Assembly (NCBI GenBank): GCA_905250885.1
Contig: CAJNOQ010002545.1
Location: 1 to 23,817, forward strand
Length of the DNA stretch: 23,817 nucleotides
Direction of reading: 5' to 3'
DNA from: Didymodactylos carnosus
Taxonomy: Eukaryota; Rotifera; Eurotatoria; Philodinida; Philodinidae
The position numbers were made by a program, and so were the translations under genes. Position 1 is the first letter of the stretch. Every line of letters begins with the position of its first letter. Below the pieces are notes generated by a model. The model was given only the letters and a program-made list of their open reading frames with translations. It did not search any database and had not been told where the DNA came from. Positions 1-15,025 of the stretch are shown here, piece after piece.

Positions 1-1170
1 ACCCTCTCTACACAAATCTGTGTTAGGTCTGCAAAGTTCGGCTAGGGTTTTTGACTCAAATACGTTTTGGTCTACGCGAGAATTTGGCTTTTGGATTTAA
101 GGACTTGCGAACATCATCTCTAGAATCAGTTTTTCATAAGGAATCTGAAAATATTAGCTCCAGAGTTACATGACTAAAGCGAAAAAAGTTATGACGTTTT
201 TCCCGAAAACAAAAAAGTTTGGGGTTTTTGCAACATTCTCCGTAATCGGAGTTTTCTCCCTGAAGATGCAGTTCAATAGAAGTAAAAACGTGAGATTCGT
301 GATCAGCTCGATGAGATGAATCAGAATATGTATGATTAACTCAAAAAAGAAGTTTGCTTGAAGTTTGACTTACGGGCAATTGGTATTTTTTAAAAAACCT
401 TTTATACTTTTATTTTTCGAAGGTCTGTTCCGATTTGAATGGCATACCAGTGTAGTGAAGAGACTAAAAAGTTTTTTAACGAGAAAAGTTCATCGTTAAT
501 ATTTATAACCGAATCGTCATTAGTTTTTGAAAAAAGACAATTTCATCATTGATCCAAATTCGGAAGGTTTCATCACAAGTCCAAATTCTTAGTGCACTAT
601 TTTATGATATTAAATGATATATGAAAATCAATCAAGTGTAGCAACATTATCTACCGAACACATACACGATGTTTGTCAAAAACTAATTACAAAATTGTTC
701 AAACGTGAGAGACTATATTCGGATCAACATCAATTTATTTCACAGAATCAATGTTTTGGTTAACAAATATTGTTTTTCAATACATTTTATGGAGAAGTTT
801 AGAATGAGGTATATTTTATTAAAACTTCACATCTACAGTTCTCTTCATATTAGCCGTTATTTGTTAAGTTAGATAGAAAAGCGTATTACTTATTCTGGAT
901 TTGTATCGACTATGTTTAATTTTAGCTCTATTATGTTGGTAACCAATGTGGGACACTGGTTTAGACGTACAAAAGGTGTCCGTCTTATATCGGGACTCAC
1001 ATTGTCTGGACAGATCTCGTGCAGTGGGTCTCTCTATTTTAGACGATTTAAATTGTTTTTCACACATGAATGAAATGATTTAATGTCAGATGATGAAACA
1101 AAATTAATATTTATTTCGTTGTTTAGTTTTATCTCCTTATCTGTGAAGTATTTTCAAAAATAACTTTTTA

Positions 1171-1205
1171 GACAAAGAAGTCTATTTTTATCAGACTTTT
1201 TTGTC
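1171..1205. repeat. small hairpin, 13-bp arms
   Basis: The arms at 1171-1183 and 1193-1205 pair at 12 of 13 positions around a 9-nt loop. The stem starts GACAAAGAAGTCT. Nothing nearby assigns it a function. In AT-rich DNA such a stem can arise by chance, although 13 bp is at the long end for that. Confidence 0.5.
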
Positions 1206-2650
1206 AAATAAATTAGTCTGATATTTTTGATAATTAATGCACTGTAGTGTGGTTAAAATCGATCGGCAATAGAAATCTAATTTTTTTTTATGTACGTCGA
1301 ATATCACGTGACAAAGGTCGTTGTGCTTTCTCTAGTCAAAAGAAAAGAGAAGATTTTTCCTAGTCATGTCCTGTTTAACTCGGATGTACTCAGTTTTAAC
1401 TCAATGTCTTTGCTTTTGTACTATGAGTATGTATAGAATATATATAGAATATCAAATAGCAAATGATGCATGTTACTACTTAAGTACAGCCCTTCATAAC
1501 ACATTGCATTTTAAAAAATTTCCACATTCTGTTATGTTTAATATGGTGACTATATTTGATAATTTGCTTCTAAAACACTCAATCGTCTCATTTCATATGA
1601 TTGAAAGATCCATAAGAGCTATGGTCTACATTTTAAGTAGAAGGGGATTGTGTTAAGACTTAATAATAGAAACGTGATAAAGTTTTTCTTGGACTTTAGA
1701 TACATTATCGTTTGACGATGCATTTTATGGTATTGTATCCACTCTATTTTTGTGATATTCTAAGTACTTCCTATTATCTGATGTTTGCCATTCTGTGATA
1801 ATAATGTTTAGTGTTTATGTTAATGTAGTTATTTTAATAATTATATCCTTTTTTATACTAAGAGAAATACCAGTCACTGCCCATTATCCAGAATTTATTG
1901 TTGTGATCAGCAATTATCTCTAGTGGTTTTTGGAACTTTTCTATGCGTCATGTTACAGATCACAAGTTCAATAACTCATAACATTGATGAAGCAGCAAAA
2001 TCCTACGCTCAAACCTAATTAGCTGTTATTATTGATAATTCGTTAAGAGTTTTTGTTGAATTACGTGACAAAAATTTGTCCTTTGTCGACAGATAAAAGA
2101 AAAGTAGAGTGATGAATATAACACTTCTAGAACGGGACAAACGCCTAACTGTGTTTGTTACAAATCTTATTCTAAGACAACATGTTCATGTCGTTTCAAC
2201 GGATAGAGTAAAACACGACAGATATGCTCTGTAGTAGTACTACTGCTTTATATCCAAGAAATTGTCCCTCATGTTTGTTCTTCTCAACTCGACAACTGCT
2301 TGTATCTGCGAGCTTCTCTTATTTCATCTATGGTTTTCTTATTTTGTTTTATTTTTGTAGCATTAAAATTGTATTTATGATGATATTTACTTGTTTAACT
2401 TAATTTCTGGAATAATCAAACGATAGATAAAAAAAAATTGTTTTAGTTTGCCTTTATTATTCTGACAATTATTTTATAGTTTTTAAATGTATTATGATTA
2501 ATTATCGTTCTCTAAATTTATAAATAACAAAAATTAATTAAAAATGTTTTCTATCAAGTAAATAAGAATAAAATTCATCGTAAGTTCAATTTTCTCGTCA
2601 TTATATGGAATCATTAATTAGTATCAAATTTTGTTATATATTATATTCTT

Positions 2651-2657
2651 AAAATAG
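2651..2657 (+). promoter_or_regulatory. possible splice acceptor just before the PI3-kinase start
   Basis: An AG at 2656-2657 lies ten bases before the ATG at 2667, after the T/A-rich stretch TTCTTAAAATAG. It could be the 3' end of a 5'-UTR intron or a spliced-leader acceptor. The pyrimidine tract is poor, so this is only a candidate. Confidence 0.2.
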
Positions 2658-2666
2658 TACGATAAT

Positions 2667-7410
<4,744 letters not shown>

Positions 7411-8918
7411 TTTTATGTGTAATTTTAATTTGCAACGTTTTTTGCTCAATTTTTTGCACTTTCATGTATAGTTAGTTTTAATTGTATATAGACAGACGAG
7501 AAATAATCATAATTTGTTACCATTCACTCTCAATTTGATTACTCATTCCTTGTCTTATTTTTTTGTCATATTTTTGTTGTAGATTTATATTTGTGAGTCA
7601 ATTAATGTTCGTTTTGATATTACATTTCTTTCTTTTTCTAAGTCAATAGACAAACGATTTAGCATATTTTTCATTTCATTTTTGGATCTCACGCGCTTTT
7701 TTCTTCTGATAAGAAATTTTTTCTATTTTTGTAACAGTGATTTAATACAAAGAAAGACAATGCTTTTATGTTTATTCAATTCGGTCAATTTTGTACTTTT
7801 GCAAGTTTCAGCATAGCTGCTATTTTCCTTTCATTTGTCATTCCTTTCTTTTTATTGAGAAGAAAATCATAACTAAATTGTATATATAAAAATCAAATTT
7901 TTTCTAAATATCTTTCTTTCGGAAAAAGTCAACATATTTTATATACTACAGGACGTTGTTTTGATGACGGAGAAACGTTTTTGATAAAAAAGTTGTTTTC
8001 AAATGAACAACTTTTAATCTGATATGTGAATGTTGTAGAGTATGCCAGGTTATTCATAGAAAACAATTCTTCACTGTAACGATCAAGTTCTTAGCCAGAT
8101 ATAATATATTTACTATACTAAGAGATCCACTTAGATACATACACTGTATACTATGTGTACACTGTGAAATATGACTATCTTTACGCAGTGAAGAAGATAA
8201 TTACCCATTTGGGAAACCCAAAAGCTAGAAATGACAGATCATAAATAATCCATTACAGATGTTTCAGAAGAAACAATAATGCAAATCAGAAGGAAAAAAG
8301 TATTTTGTACGTAAAGGATATCTATTTGACTGAACCTCTAGTGCTATGTAAATAGGACTTAAATCTTCTGCTATTGAAACCAATAGAGAAGTAGTTTTAT
8401 CATTTAATGAGAATACGAAGAGAATAAAAAGTGACTTCTTGTGATTCACTTGCTTGCTAAAACATTCACGTAACGTGATATTAAGTAAAAAGTATCATAT
8501 ATTCAGAGATATTAGTTTAAATTCTCTCCATGGTTTATCCGTGTAATTGTAACTGCATGATAAAGTTGGAGTTGTATGAACTGTTCTCCGCAACGGTTAT
8601 TATCAATGGATAAATACAATCATTGTGTAGAATAAGACAGTTAATGAAACGGGTTTTGTTCCATCAATAATGGATGATTTGGATACGAACATTAACAGTT
8701 TAATACAAAAAATATTCAACAAAAACTACAATTAATTAAAGAGAATTTTTTGTATAATTACGGAAAAAAATGAACAAATGTAATTTCTTAGTCTTGTTCA
8801 CGCGTAAGGTATTGAGTTTGTGATTGATTCATCCATCTTACCATTAAAATTGTCATGTTTTAATCATATATTTTTTTAAATCTATCGAATCTCTTTTATA
8901 TTTCTGATACAGGATATA
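7411..8918. other. non-coding stretch after the PI3-kinase gene
   Basis: The first few hundred bases are T-rich and probably hold the PI3-kinase 3' UTR. No canonical AATAAA is evident close to the stop. A 61-codon minus-strand frame at 8264-8449 starts after an ATG but has no recognisable domain and no convincing splice partner. No repeat or RNA gene was recognised. Confidence 0.55.
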
Positions 8919-8976
8919 ATGTTAAAATATTTCACTTTATTTCTAATGATGTTATCGTATAATCTAACTACACATA
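8919..8976 (+). CDS. possible orphan signal-peptide exon
   Basis: An ATG at 8919 opens 19 codons plus one base (MLKYFTLFLMMLSYNLTTH), which read like a hydrophobic secretion signal. A consensus donor GTAAGT follows at 8977, and an acceptor-like GATACAG ends at 8912, seven bases upstream. The phase-1 donor is the same as in the secreted-protein gene at 23419. No next exon follows at short range, because the opposite-strand methyltransferase starts at 8993. A 51-nt segment at 10934-10984, with AG before and GTATGT after and compatible phase, is the only candidate I saw, and it is weak. This may be an exon of a gene with a long intron, a gene remnant, or chance. Confidence 0.2.
8936..8941 (-). 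promoter_or_regulatory. polyadenylation signal of the methyltransferase gene
   Basis: The minus strand reads AATAAA here, 52 bases past the stop codon at 8993. The position is typical for a poly(A) signal. It overlaps the doubtful plus-strand exon at 8919-8976. Confidence 0.45.
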
Positions 8977-8992
8977 GTAAGTACAAGTTTTC

Positions 8993-10171
8993 TCATTTTG
9001 TTTTTCTTCCAATAAAATAAACACCCTGTTCTTTACACACTGACTTTTGTTGTCTAAGAGTTTTATTATAATTTATAAATAATGTTTCAAATTGATTTAA
9101 AAATATATCAATAACAAATTTTGTTATTCTTATAGGATGCAATCTTTCTGCATCTTCTAGTACACAATCACCATCTCGTGGATGATCAAACCATCTTTCA
9201 TGAAATATAACTAGTCCATTTATTTCAATTAAATTATAAATTGCATGAAAATATTCTATAGCATCTTGAACATGTTCAACAACATTTATTGCAACAACAA
9301 TCGAATATAATTTATGATTTGTAGTCGATAATTTTCGTTGTTTTTCCATAAAACTCTCAATTGAATCGGATATAATTTCTATTGAATGCCCTTTTAAATG
9401 TCCACCTTTGTATTTACAATTATTCAATTTCATATAAGAAATAGCATTTGGTTCTAAAATAGTTATCGAATTAATATGTCGAAATGGAGTGATCAAATAT
9501 TGTATTTGTGTAAATGGTCCAGCTCCGATCTCTAGAATTGATTCGATCTGTGATGGTATAATTGAGTAACCATAAAATGCATGTGCATGCTCCATTAGAC
9601 GATCTTCTACAATATCTGGATTATTCTTCCAATACTCAAATTCATTCCTCAAAGAATTAGTCCAAAATAATTTTGGCACTCTGACAACACCTGTTCTACG
9701 ATGATAAAAGCATAAAAATACGCAAGATGATGGCCATTCATGTATAAATCTTGATTTTGAACATTCTTCTTTAATTTTTTCCACTAAATCATATGTCCAC
9801 TCATCCATTGAAATATTTTTCAGACAATAACGAAACTTCTGAAAAAATGATTTTTAATAAATATTAGAATTACTATTCAAAGTTATCAGTTTTATGTTTT
9901 TTACCTTTTTATAATCTGTAATTGGTTTTTCACAACAATTTCCATCATAACCTGCATCACAAATAACGGTATCAAAATAACATTCACCATGTTTTTTTAA
10001 ACATGAACAGTTATTCAAAAATATTGTATTTTCATTGATTAATATTTCTGTTTTATTAGTTCCAAAGAAAATGATAATGTAGATAAAATATATTAAAACT
10101 AGAAAAATAGTAAGAAAAACGGAAGCTTGCCGTTTAACTGATCGAAAACGTTTATATTTATTGGTAAACAT
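8993..10171 (-). CDS. membrane-anchored class I SAM-dependent methyltransferase with EGF-like stem, 370 aa
   Basis: Two exons on the minus strand, 10171-9905 and 9838-8993, join in phase 0 across a 66-nt GT-AG intron. The N-terminus is basic (KYKRFRSVKR) and is followed by a single hydrophobic segment at about 17-36, so a type II membrane protein is likely, with the enzyme in the Golgi or secretory lumen. Residues 55-80 hold a cysteine cluster (CSCLKKHGEC ... CDAGYDGNCCE) with the HGxC and GYxGxxC spacing of EGF-like domains. The C-terminal half is a Rossmann methyltransferase: motif I ILEIGAGPF at 190-198, an acidic end of strand 2 (LEP, E218), NVVEHV at about 274-279, and then VIFHERWFDHP. 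The substrate is not known. I do not recognise a named family. The fold call is firm; location and EGF-like identity are inferred. Continuity across the intron adds ten residues before the internal methionine at 9808. Confidence 0.85.
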
Positions 10172-10625
10172 TTATAGTTAAATATATCATTTTGTATCTT
10201 AATAATTAGTTTTTTTCTTTTTTCTTTTGTTCAAGTTTAATATGAAATATTTCTTTTTTCTTTTTTTATGGGATAAAATTTAATCATTTCATGTTGCGCT
10301 CTTCAAACAAATAAGAATATTCATCAAATATAAATGTTCGCCAATAAGACATAAACATTAAACAGAATTTTATTTCAAATAAATATAAGTATTTCCGACT
10401 AAAACTATGAACATAAAGGAAAATCTCAACTGCACTATTTAAACTGCTGAAAGTCAAGTTATGCTCTCATACGTAAACATCTTTTAGTAAAATCATTTTT
10501 GATCAACACTCATTTCAAAAAAACTTAGTAGACTATATAGAAAACTTGAACTTTTTTCCATTTGAAAGCAATCAATCGTAGAAAAAAATAGAAATATATT
10601 TCATATATCGGAGAAAAAATAGGTA

Positions 10626-10713
10626 CAGCCCAACCACTTTTTCGAGAGATATTTCGGGTACCCGAAAATATGATCTCTCTTCTTGTTATGTTAGAGGGAT
10701 CGAAAGTTGGCTA
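10626..10713. repeat. nested fold-back centred on CGGGTACCCG
   Basis: The centre CGGGTACCCG is a perfect palindrome. It is flanked by GAGAGAT on the left and ATCTCTC on the right (10644-10679). An outer pair, AGCCCAAC near 10627 and GTTGGCT near 10705, can extend the stem with internal loops. This is a non-coding hairpin, probably a decayed short element. No coding or RNA-gene signature was seen in it. Confidence 0.5.
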
Positions 10714-11063
10714 TTTTTCAAAGTAGAACCTTCAAAAAAAGACTGGTTTTGACCAGAAAAATTCAGTTTTTCCATTCTATACTTTAGGCACGAGTTAATC
10801 TCGCTCTTTTACGAGACTTTGTATAAGATAAGAGGTTTATGTCTACTCATTTTTTATTAATTTTAATTTTTCACTATTATTGAATTGTTATTTTACTGCT
10901 ATCGGAAAATTAATAATGATTTATTATTCACAGACTTTTCTCATTTTCTACCAAGATTCTTCTTATTCTTCACTATACTTGATGGTATGTAGACTGATGC
11001 ATATTATGACTCAGTTTATGTATTTTGTATATATGTTACCTTGACTGAATTCATTGAATGAGT

Positions 11064-11237
11064 ATTTTAAATTCAGAAACGCTTTGTCGTTTTCGGTTTT
11101 TGGAAGGAATCCGTTGTTTTTGAAATAAATACATTTAACATTTCACAGCGATGCCATCTTTTTCAGAATAATGTATTTATTTCAAAAATGAATTTCTTAG
11201 AAAAACCGAAAACGACAAAGAGTTTCTAATTAAAATC
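11064..11237. repeat. long imperfect inverted repeat (MITE-like fold-back)
   Basis: The left arm at about 11064-11135 and right arm at about 11170-11237 are reverse complements over roughly 65-70 bases with few differences. They share TTTGTCGTTTTCGGTTTTT and TGAAATAAATACATT and are separated by a loop of about 34 nt. A transcript would fold into a long hairpin. The likeliest explanation is a short non-autonomous DNA transposon or fold-back element. No target-site duplication was confidently identified. Confidence 0.8.
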
Positions 11238-11665
11238 TCTATTTAATTTAAAATATTAAATACTATCAAATTATTGATGCTTTTCTTGTAATATTTGTTT
11301 ATTTTTTTTTGTTCTGTTGTTTTCTTTATAAAAGTTATATTGATAATAGTAAGGCTATTGTAATAAAAATATAAAAGCCTTTATACTTCGATTTGTTTGT
11401 AAATTGAATCTCGCAAAAATATCTGTGCTCAAGCCTCTAAGATTACATTTGAACTCGTTACGTTATACAAGTGTAAATAATGAACCGATATTAGAACCGA
11501 TAAATATTCTTCGCATTTTGCCTTATGACAATCCTCAGGATATTCTTTGGCGTATGTACTCTAAGGATCGTCGATTCAACACTCCTAGGGGAACTTCTTG
11601 TAATTAATATTTGACTTCTTGAATTTTTAGTAAAATGTTGAATCAAGATCATGGTAAGTAAGTAT

Positions 11666-11733
11666 AAGAATTCAAGATCTTCACCATCTTGTAATTTCTT
11701 GACTTTTTGCAGAAAGATCTTGAAAATTCTTGA
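11666..11733. repeat. short inverted repeat of the AAGATCTTGAA type
   Basis: The left arm around 11666-11682 (AAGAATTCAAGATCTTC) and right arm around 11713-11732 (AAGATCTTGAAAATTCTTG) are imperfect reverse complements. Related TCTTGA and CAAGATC words recur from about 11610 to 12005. This suggests degenerate copies of one small repeat. Confidence 0.45.
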
Positions 11734-11879
11734 ATCAACGGTTTGTTTTACACTCTTGTGTAAATATAAGTGCAAATATTTTTACACTCAAAATAACTTA
11801 GAATTTTTTCCGTTGTTGAACATAGTTATTTAAGGAAGAACGTATGACTCTTTGTCATCGTATACCCGATGGCTATGAT

Positions 11880-11915
11880 GTTTTTATTTATGACAGTCCT
11901 GTCATAAATAAAAAC
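11880..11915. repeat. 36-nt near-perfect palindrome
   Basis: Two 17-nt arms are exact reverse complements around a 2-nt centre: GTTTTTATTTATGACAG, then TC, then its complement. A perfect stem of this length is unlikely by chance. It could be the fused ends of a small element, a binding site for a dimeric protein, or a terminator-like hairpin. Nothing nearby decides between these. Confidence 0.85.
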
Positions 11916-12968
11916 AAAATGTAAAGAAAATGTTTCACTCAAACTCTCAGAACATCTTGAGTGGATTTACTTAAACTCTTAAAATTTCTGTTCCCAAGAT
12001 CTTGAGTGGAATAAGCCAAAATCCAATATTATCCAACAGCATTATCAAAATCCAATTTTAGTTCTAATCTTTGCTTCTGGAAAGCTAAAACATTAAGCAT
12101 AAAAGAAAGCACAATTAATTTTAAACATTCGCGAAGAAAAAACGACTTAATAAGTCGTCAGGACACGCAAACTGACGGTTTGTATTAAGCGTCAAATTTT
12201 TTTCTCAGTCGCAGCTGACTCATGAGATATGATGTTTTTTCTGTCAGGTTCTTGGACTTGTTTTTTAAAGAATGATTCACAACCTGACGGTTAAACCATA
12301 GGGGTTTTTTATCCAGTATTGTCTACCGACGGGTGAAGTATGCAACGAAAAATGTGACATCATTTTCTATTCATTGCGTTGGTCAATTCCAACTAATGAA
12401 AAGCGATGTCTCGAAAAATCTTATTCACTCATACGAAAAAACCATTAAGAAAACGAACATCACTAAAAAATCTATGAAAATTAAGGATGCCTGTTTATTC
12501 TATTAGTTTATCACTGTTTACACATATGCACAATTTGTTAAACGTCTTTTAATATTACGCTGAGAAAGTATTGTGTGTAAAATGATGTGAATACCTTTTG
12601 CGGTATTCGCAATGCGAGTAGATTATACTAAGCTGGATATGAAAGTTAGACGTAAGACGATACAATTAACTTTAATTCATTTTTCTAGTGATTTAAACTT
12701 GACTTACACTTCTATCGTACCCTGATCATCATCTCTGTATATTTGGAAAAATAGGATACTTATATTCCGGAACGAATGTTGAAAGTTTAACTGTGATGTT
12801 TTAGACGTTCAATGAGTCTTTTGTTGGAAGGATTATCTCGCTTATTCATTGTTGTGTTACTGAGGGCTTTATTTATGCGCTCTCAATTTTATCCAATATA
12901 ATGGATAAAAAAATCTCGCAAATCAGATTGATTACTTTAATATTTATTATGTAAATTAAGCTGTTTTT

Positions 12969-12977
12969 CTTTTTTAG
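12969..12977 (+). promoter_or_regulatory. splice acceptor upstream of the CCCH gene start, possible spliced-leader site
   Basis: A good pyrimidine tract (TTTTTCTTTTTTAG) ends at 12977, 18 bases before the ATG at 12996. No matching upstream exon is visible. It is either the end of a 5'-UTR intron or a spliced-leader acceptor. The 18 bases to the ATG are themselves open and in frame, so an upstream coding exon cannot be excluded. Confidence 0.4.
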
Positions 12978-12995
12978 ATAAGAAAAACTTTTACA

Positions 12996-15025
12996 ATGGA
13001 GCAATCACCATGCCGCTTTTACCTGCAAGGATATTGCAAGTTCGGTAATCAGTGTCGAATGAGTCATTTAATTCCTCCTAAACGGACATATAGTAAGAAT
13101 TTTTGATTATTTTAGTGTTTTTAAAATTCTAACTTTTGAACGTATTTTGCATATTCAGATGAAATCGAATATTGAAACACGATTCTGTTTTGTGTTTAGA
13201 TCCTCAGAGGCAAAATTCACGCCCACGATTTGATCCAAGATACAGTTATATTTCACCTTCAATTGTAAGTCAATAAATGGTCGTCTAATTATGCAAAACA
13301 AGATCTAAGAAATGGCTTAGATATTATTATTCTGATACTATTTATATATGATACCCTCTGCACATACGAACATCCAACATTTCATATAATAAGATACTCA
13401 TTATTTAGCTCTCATGGAACATGTATATTATTCATATCTGCATCGAAGAAAAGTTTTTCAATAATAACAATCTATTATTCATTTTGATACTTATGCATGT
13501 TTCTGCTAATTTCAATTTTGACTATATTCCAACATAAAAGTGTATCTCTTTACAAGCAAATATCTTACTCCTCTTATTATTAGACAAATTGTTATCATCG
13601 CAAACAACTGCATACTCAAAATGATTCTTCACAACAACAACAACAACAACATATTAATAAAAATGAACATATGTTATCGGATTTTACATCATATAAAGAG
13701 ACAGCACAAAATAACAGACAAGGTAATCTTTACAACTTTAGATGAATGTATAATAACAGTATTTGAAACTGCCTGTATCTTATCATAAGCTTTGGGTTAA
13801 TAGCTAGAAAAATATATACTGGGGATAGGGGGGCCAGTTTCTTAAAAAACTTCAGCAAAGCTTAAAAACAACTTACTTACTTACCGAAAAAGTCGTCTTA
13901 AGTCAAAATTATTAGCTAAGTGTGTTTCTCAACTCACCTCTTGATCTCACGTAAGTTTTCACTTAAACTGTTAAGTAGAAAATTGTTTAAATTTTGTAAC
14001 TTCTTTATTTGAAGTCCGTAACCTATCCAACTCACCATAATTAGATTGTACATGACTTTTCAGAGATTTTGTTTAGAAAATTGCTGTAAAATAATCTAAG
14101 TTCTCTAAAATACGAATGGTTTGTACTGCCTGACTTAAGTTTTTTTTAGAAACGCACCCTTGAACTCTAGTGTCTTTACTTAAGAAATAACGTTTGTTAT
14201 TAGAAAGCTATGAATAAATACAAATAAAAACTAACTAATATTGCTTACTTTTTTAGATCAATTAATTCCAGAACATGTCTTTTCATGGGTGAACAAAAAT
14301 TTTGTTGAAAAAGAAAAGGCTTTACTAATACTGTATGTTAATTGTTATCTATCATAATTTCTATCAATGTGTTTTCGGTTTTTATTTCTAAGAAATGAAT
14401 TAAAAAATGAATCGTATGAATGTCAAAAGTCAAATGTATTTTGGCGTTTTTCGACCACATCTTTGCATCCTTTTGGACAATCTATACCAGGTAAGAAATA
14501 TTTTGTCCGTTTAAAGATGTGCTAATTTAACATCTCAAATATTCTATTCTAGGCATGATTGATCAATCATTTGAAGAAGTTAGATGGGCATTTGTAATTT
14601 GTCAAAACAAAGATCGAATACATTTCTATGTAAGTCACACGGAAACTGAAAATTTGTCAAATATTTTATGTATATATAGATCTTTTATCAGTAAATTGTA
14701 CTCCATTTTCTTTGGTATTTTTCAAGAAAATCACGTGAGAATCCTTTGTCAATTCCTGTTATATTCATATTTCTAAGAGATCGCGAGAAAGTAAAATATT
14801 AATGATAGAGCTCTAGTAAAACTTTTGTTGTTTCTTTCTTTTTAGGAAGCTGATTATACTAAGTACTGGGAAGATGCCGAAAAACGTCTGTTGCAATTGT
14901 CACAATTAGATCAAACGATTTTGGACGAAATTGTAGGTTAAAATCACTCCTATCTGCAAAGTCTCTATAATTTTCTTTTATCTTTCTAGAAACCGTTGAT
15001 CAATGCTTATTTAACGAAAATTTAG
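12996..15025 (+). CDS. CCCH zinc-finger protein, possibly NUP42-like nucleoporin, 224 aa
   Basis: Exons 12996-13092, 13200-13264, 13584-13722, 14257-14332, 14393-14490, 14553-14629, 14846-14932 and 14990-15025 join in frame with GT-AG junctions. The N-terminus has one CCCH zinc finger (C6, C14, C20, H24; CRFYLQGYCKFGNQCRMSH), which binds RNA or protein. A glutamine run follows at about 70 (six CAA codons). The C-terminal half contains FWRFSTTSLHPFGQSIPG and then DQSFEEVRW. Human NUP42 (NUPL2) has one N-terminal CCCH finger and later a W-x-FS ... ISG ... SPEELR segment, which this resembles. NUP42 sits at the cytoplasmic pore face and aids mRNA export. The FG-repeat tail of NUP42 is absent here. 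If the last intron is retained, translation ends two codons later at 14941, giving 215 aa. The gene and finger are firm; the family is tentative. Confidence 0.75.
13630..13650 (+). repeat. CAA microsatellite in the CCCH gene
   Basis: Six CAA codons and a partial unit lie inside exon 3 of the zinc-finger gene and encode a glutamine run. Length variation would stay in frame. Confidence 0.85.
13828..14161. repeat. possible short TIR element in intron 3 of the CCCH gene
   Basis: The left end at about 13828-13855 (GGGGCCAGTTTCTTAAAAAA) and the reverse complement of the right end at about 14131-14161 (AGGGTGCGTTTCTAAAAAAA) match at roughly two thirds or more of positions over about 30 bases. Copies of the word CTTAAGT lie inside. 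The host intron (13723-14256, 534 nt) is far longer than its 57-107 nt neighbours, which fits an insertion. No target duplication was identified. Confidence 0.4.

Larger units (their letters stand above)
1..2666. other. AT-rich stretch without a supported gene
   Basis: This stretch precedes the PI3-kinase gene. It has many stops in all frames. Open frames of 67 and 96 codons occur (864-1067 minus, 1366-1656 plus), but neither has recognisable domains, usable splice partners or the codon style of the neighbouring genes. A small hairpin lies at 1171-1205. The first 560 bases are slightly less AT-rich and rich in A and T runs, which might be old repeat sequence, but I found no paired copy of it in the window. 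Confidence 0.6.
10172..12977. other. non-coding stretch rich in fold-back repeats
   Basis: No gene is supported here. The stretch holds four inverted structures listed separately (10626-10713, 11064-11237, 11666-11733, 11880-11915). The nonamer CTGACGGTT occurs twice, near 12171 and 12288, with a small palindrome CGACTTAATAAGTCG near 12145. Open frames at 11404-11607 and 11491-11775 overlap each other on opposite strands and lie partly in repeat sequence, so neither is called. The region looks like an accumulation of short decayed elements. Confidence 0.55.

Noticed and set aside
864-1067. 67-codon minus-strand frame and nearby small inverted words
   Set aside because: No domain. The inverted words are 6-8 bp and mutually incompatible, so no stable structure was claimed.
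1366-1656. 96-codon plus-strand frame
   Set aside because: Cysteine and methionine-rich but without recognisable motif, leader or exon partner; consistent with chance.
11404-11775. Overlapping frames on both strands (67 and 94 codons)
   Set aside because: They overlap each other in antisense and run into repeat sequence; codon use does not match the real genes.
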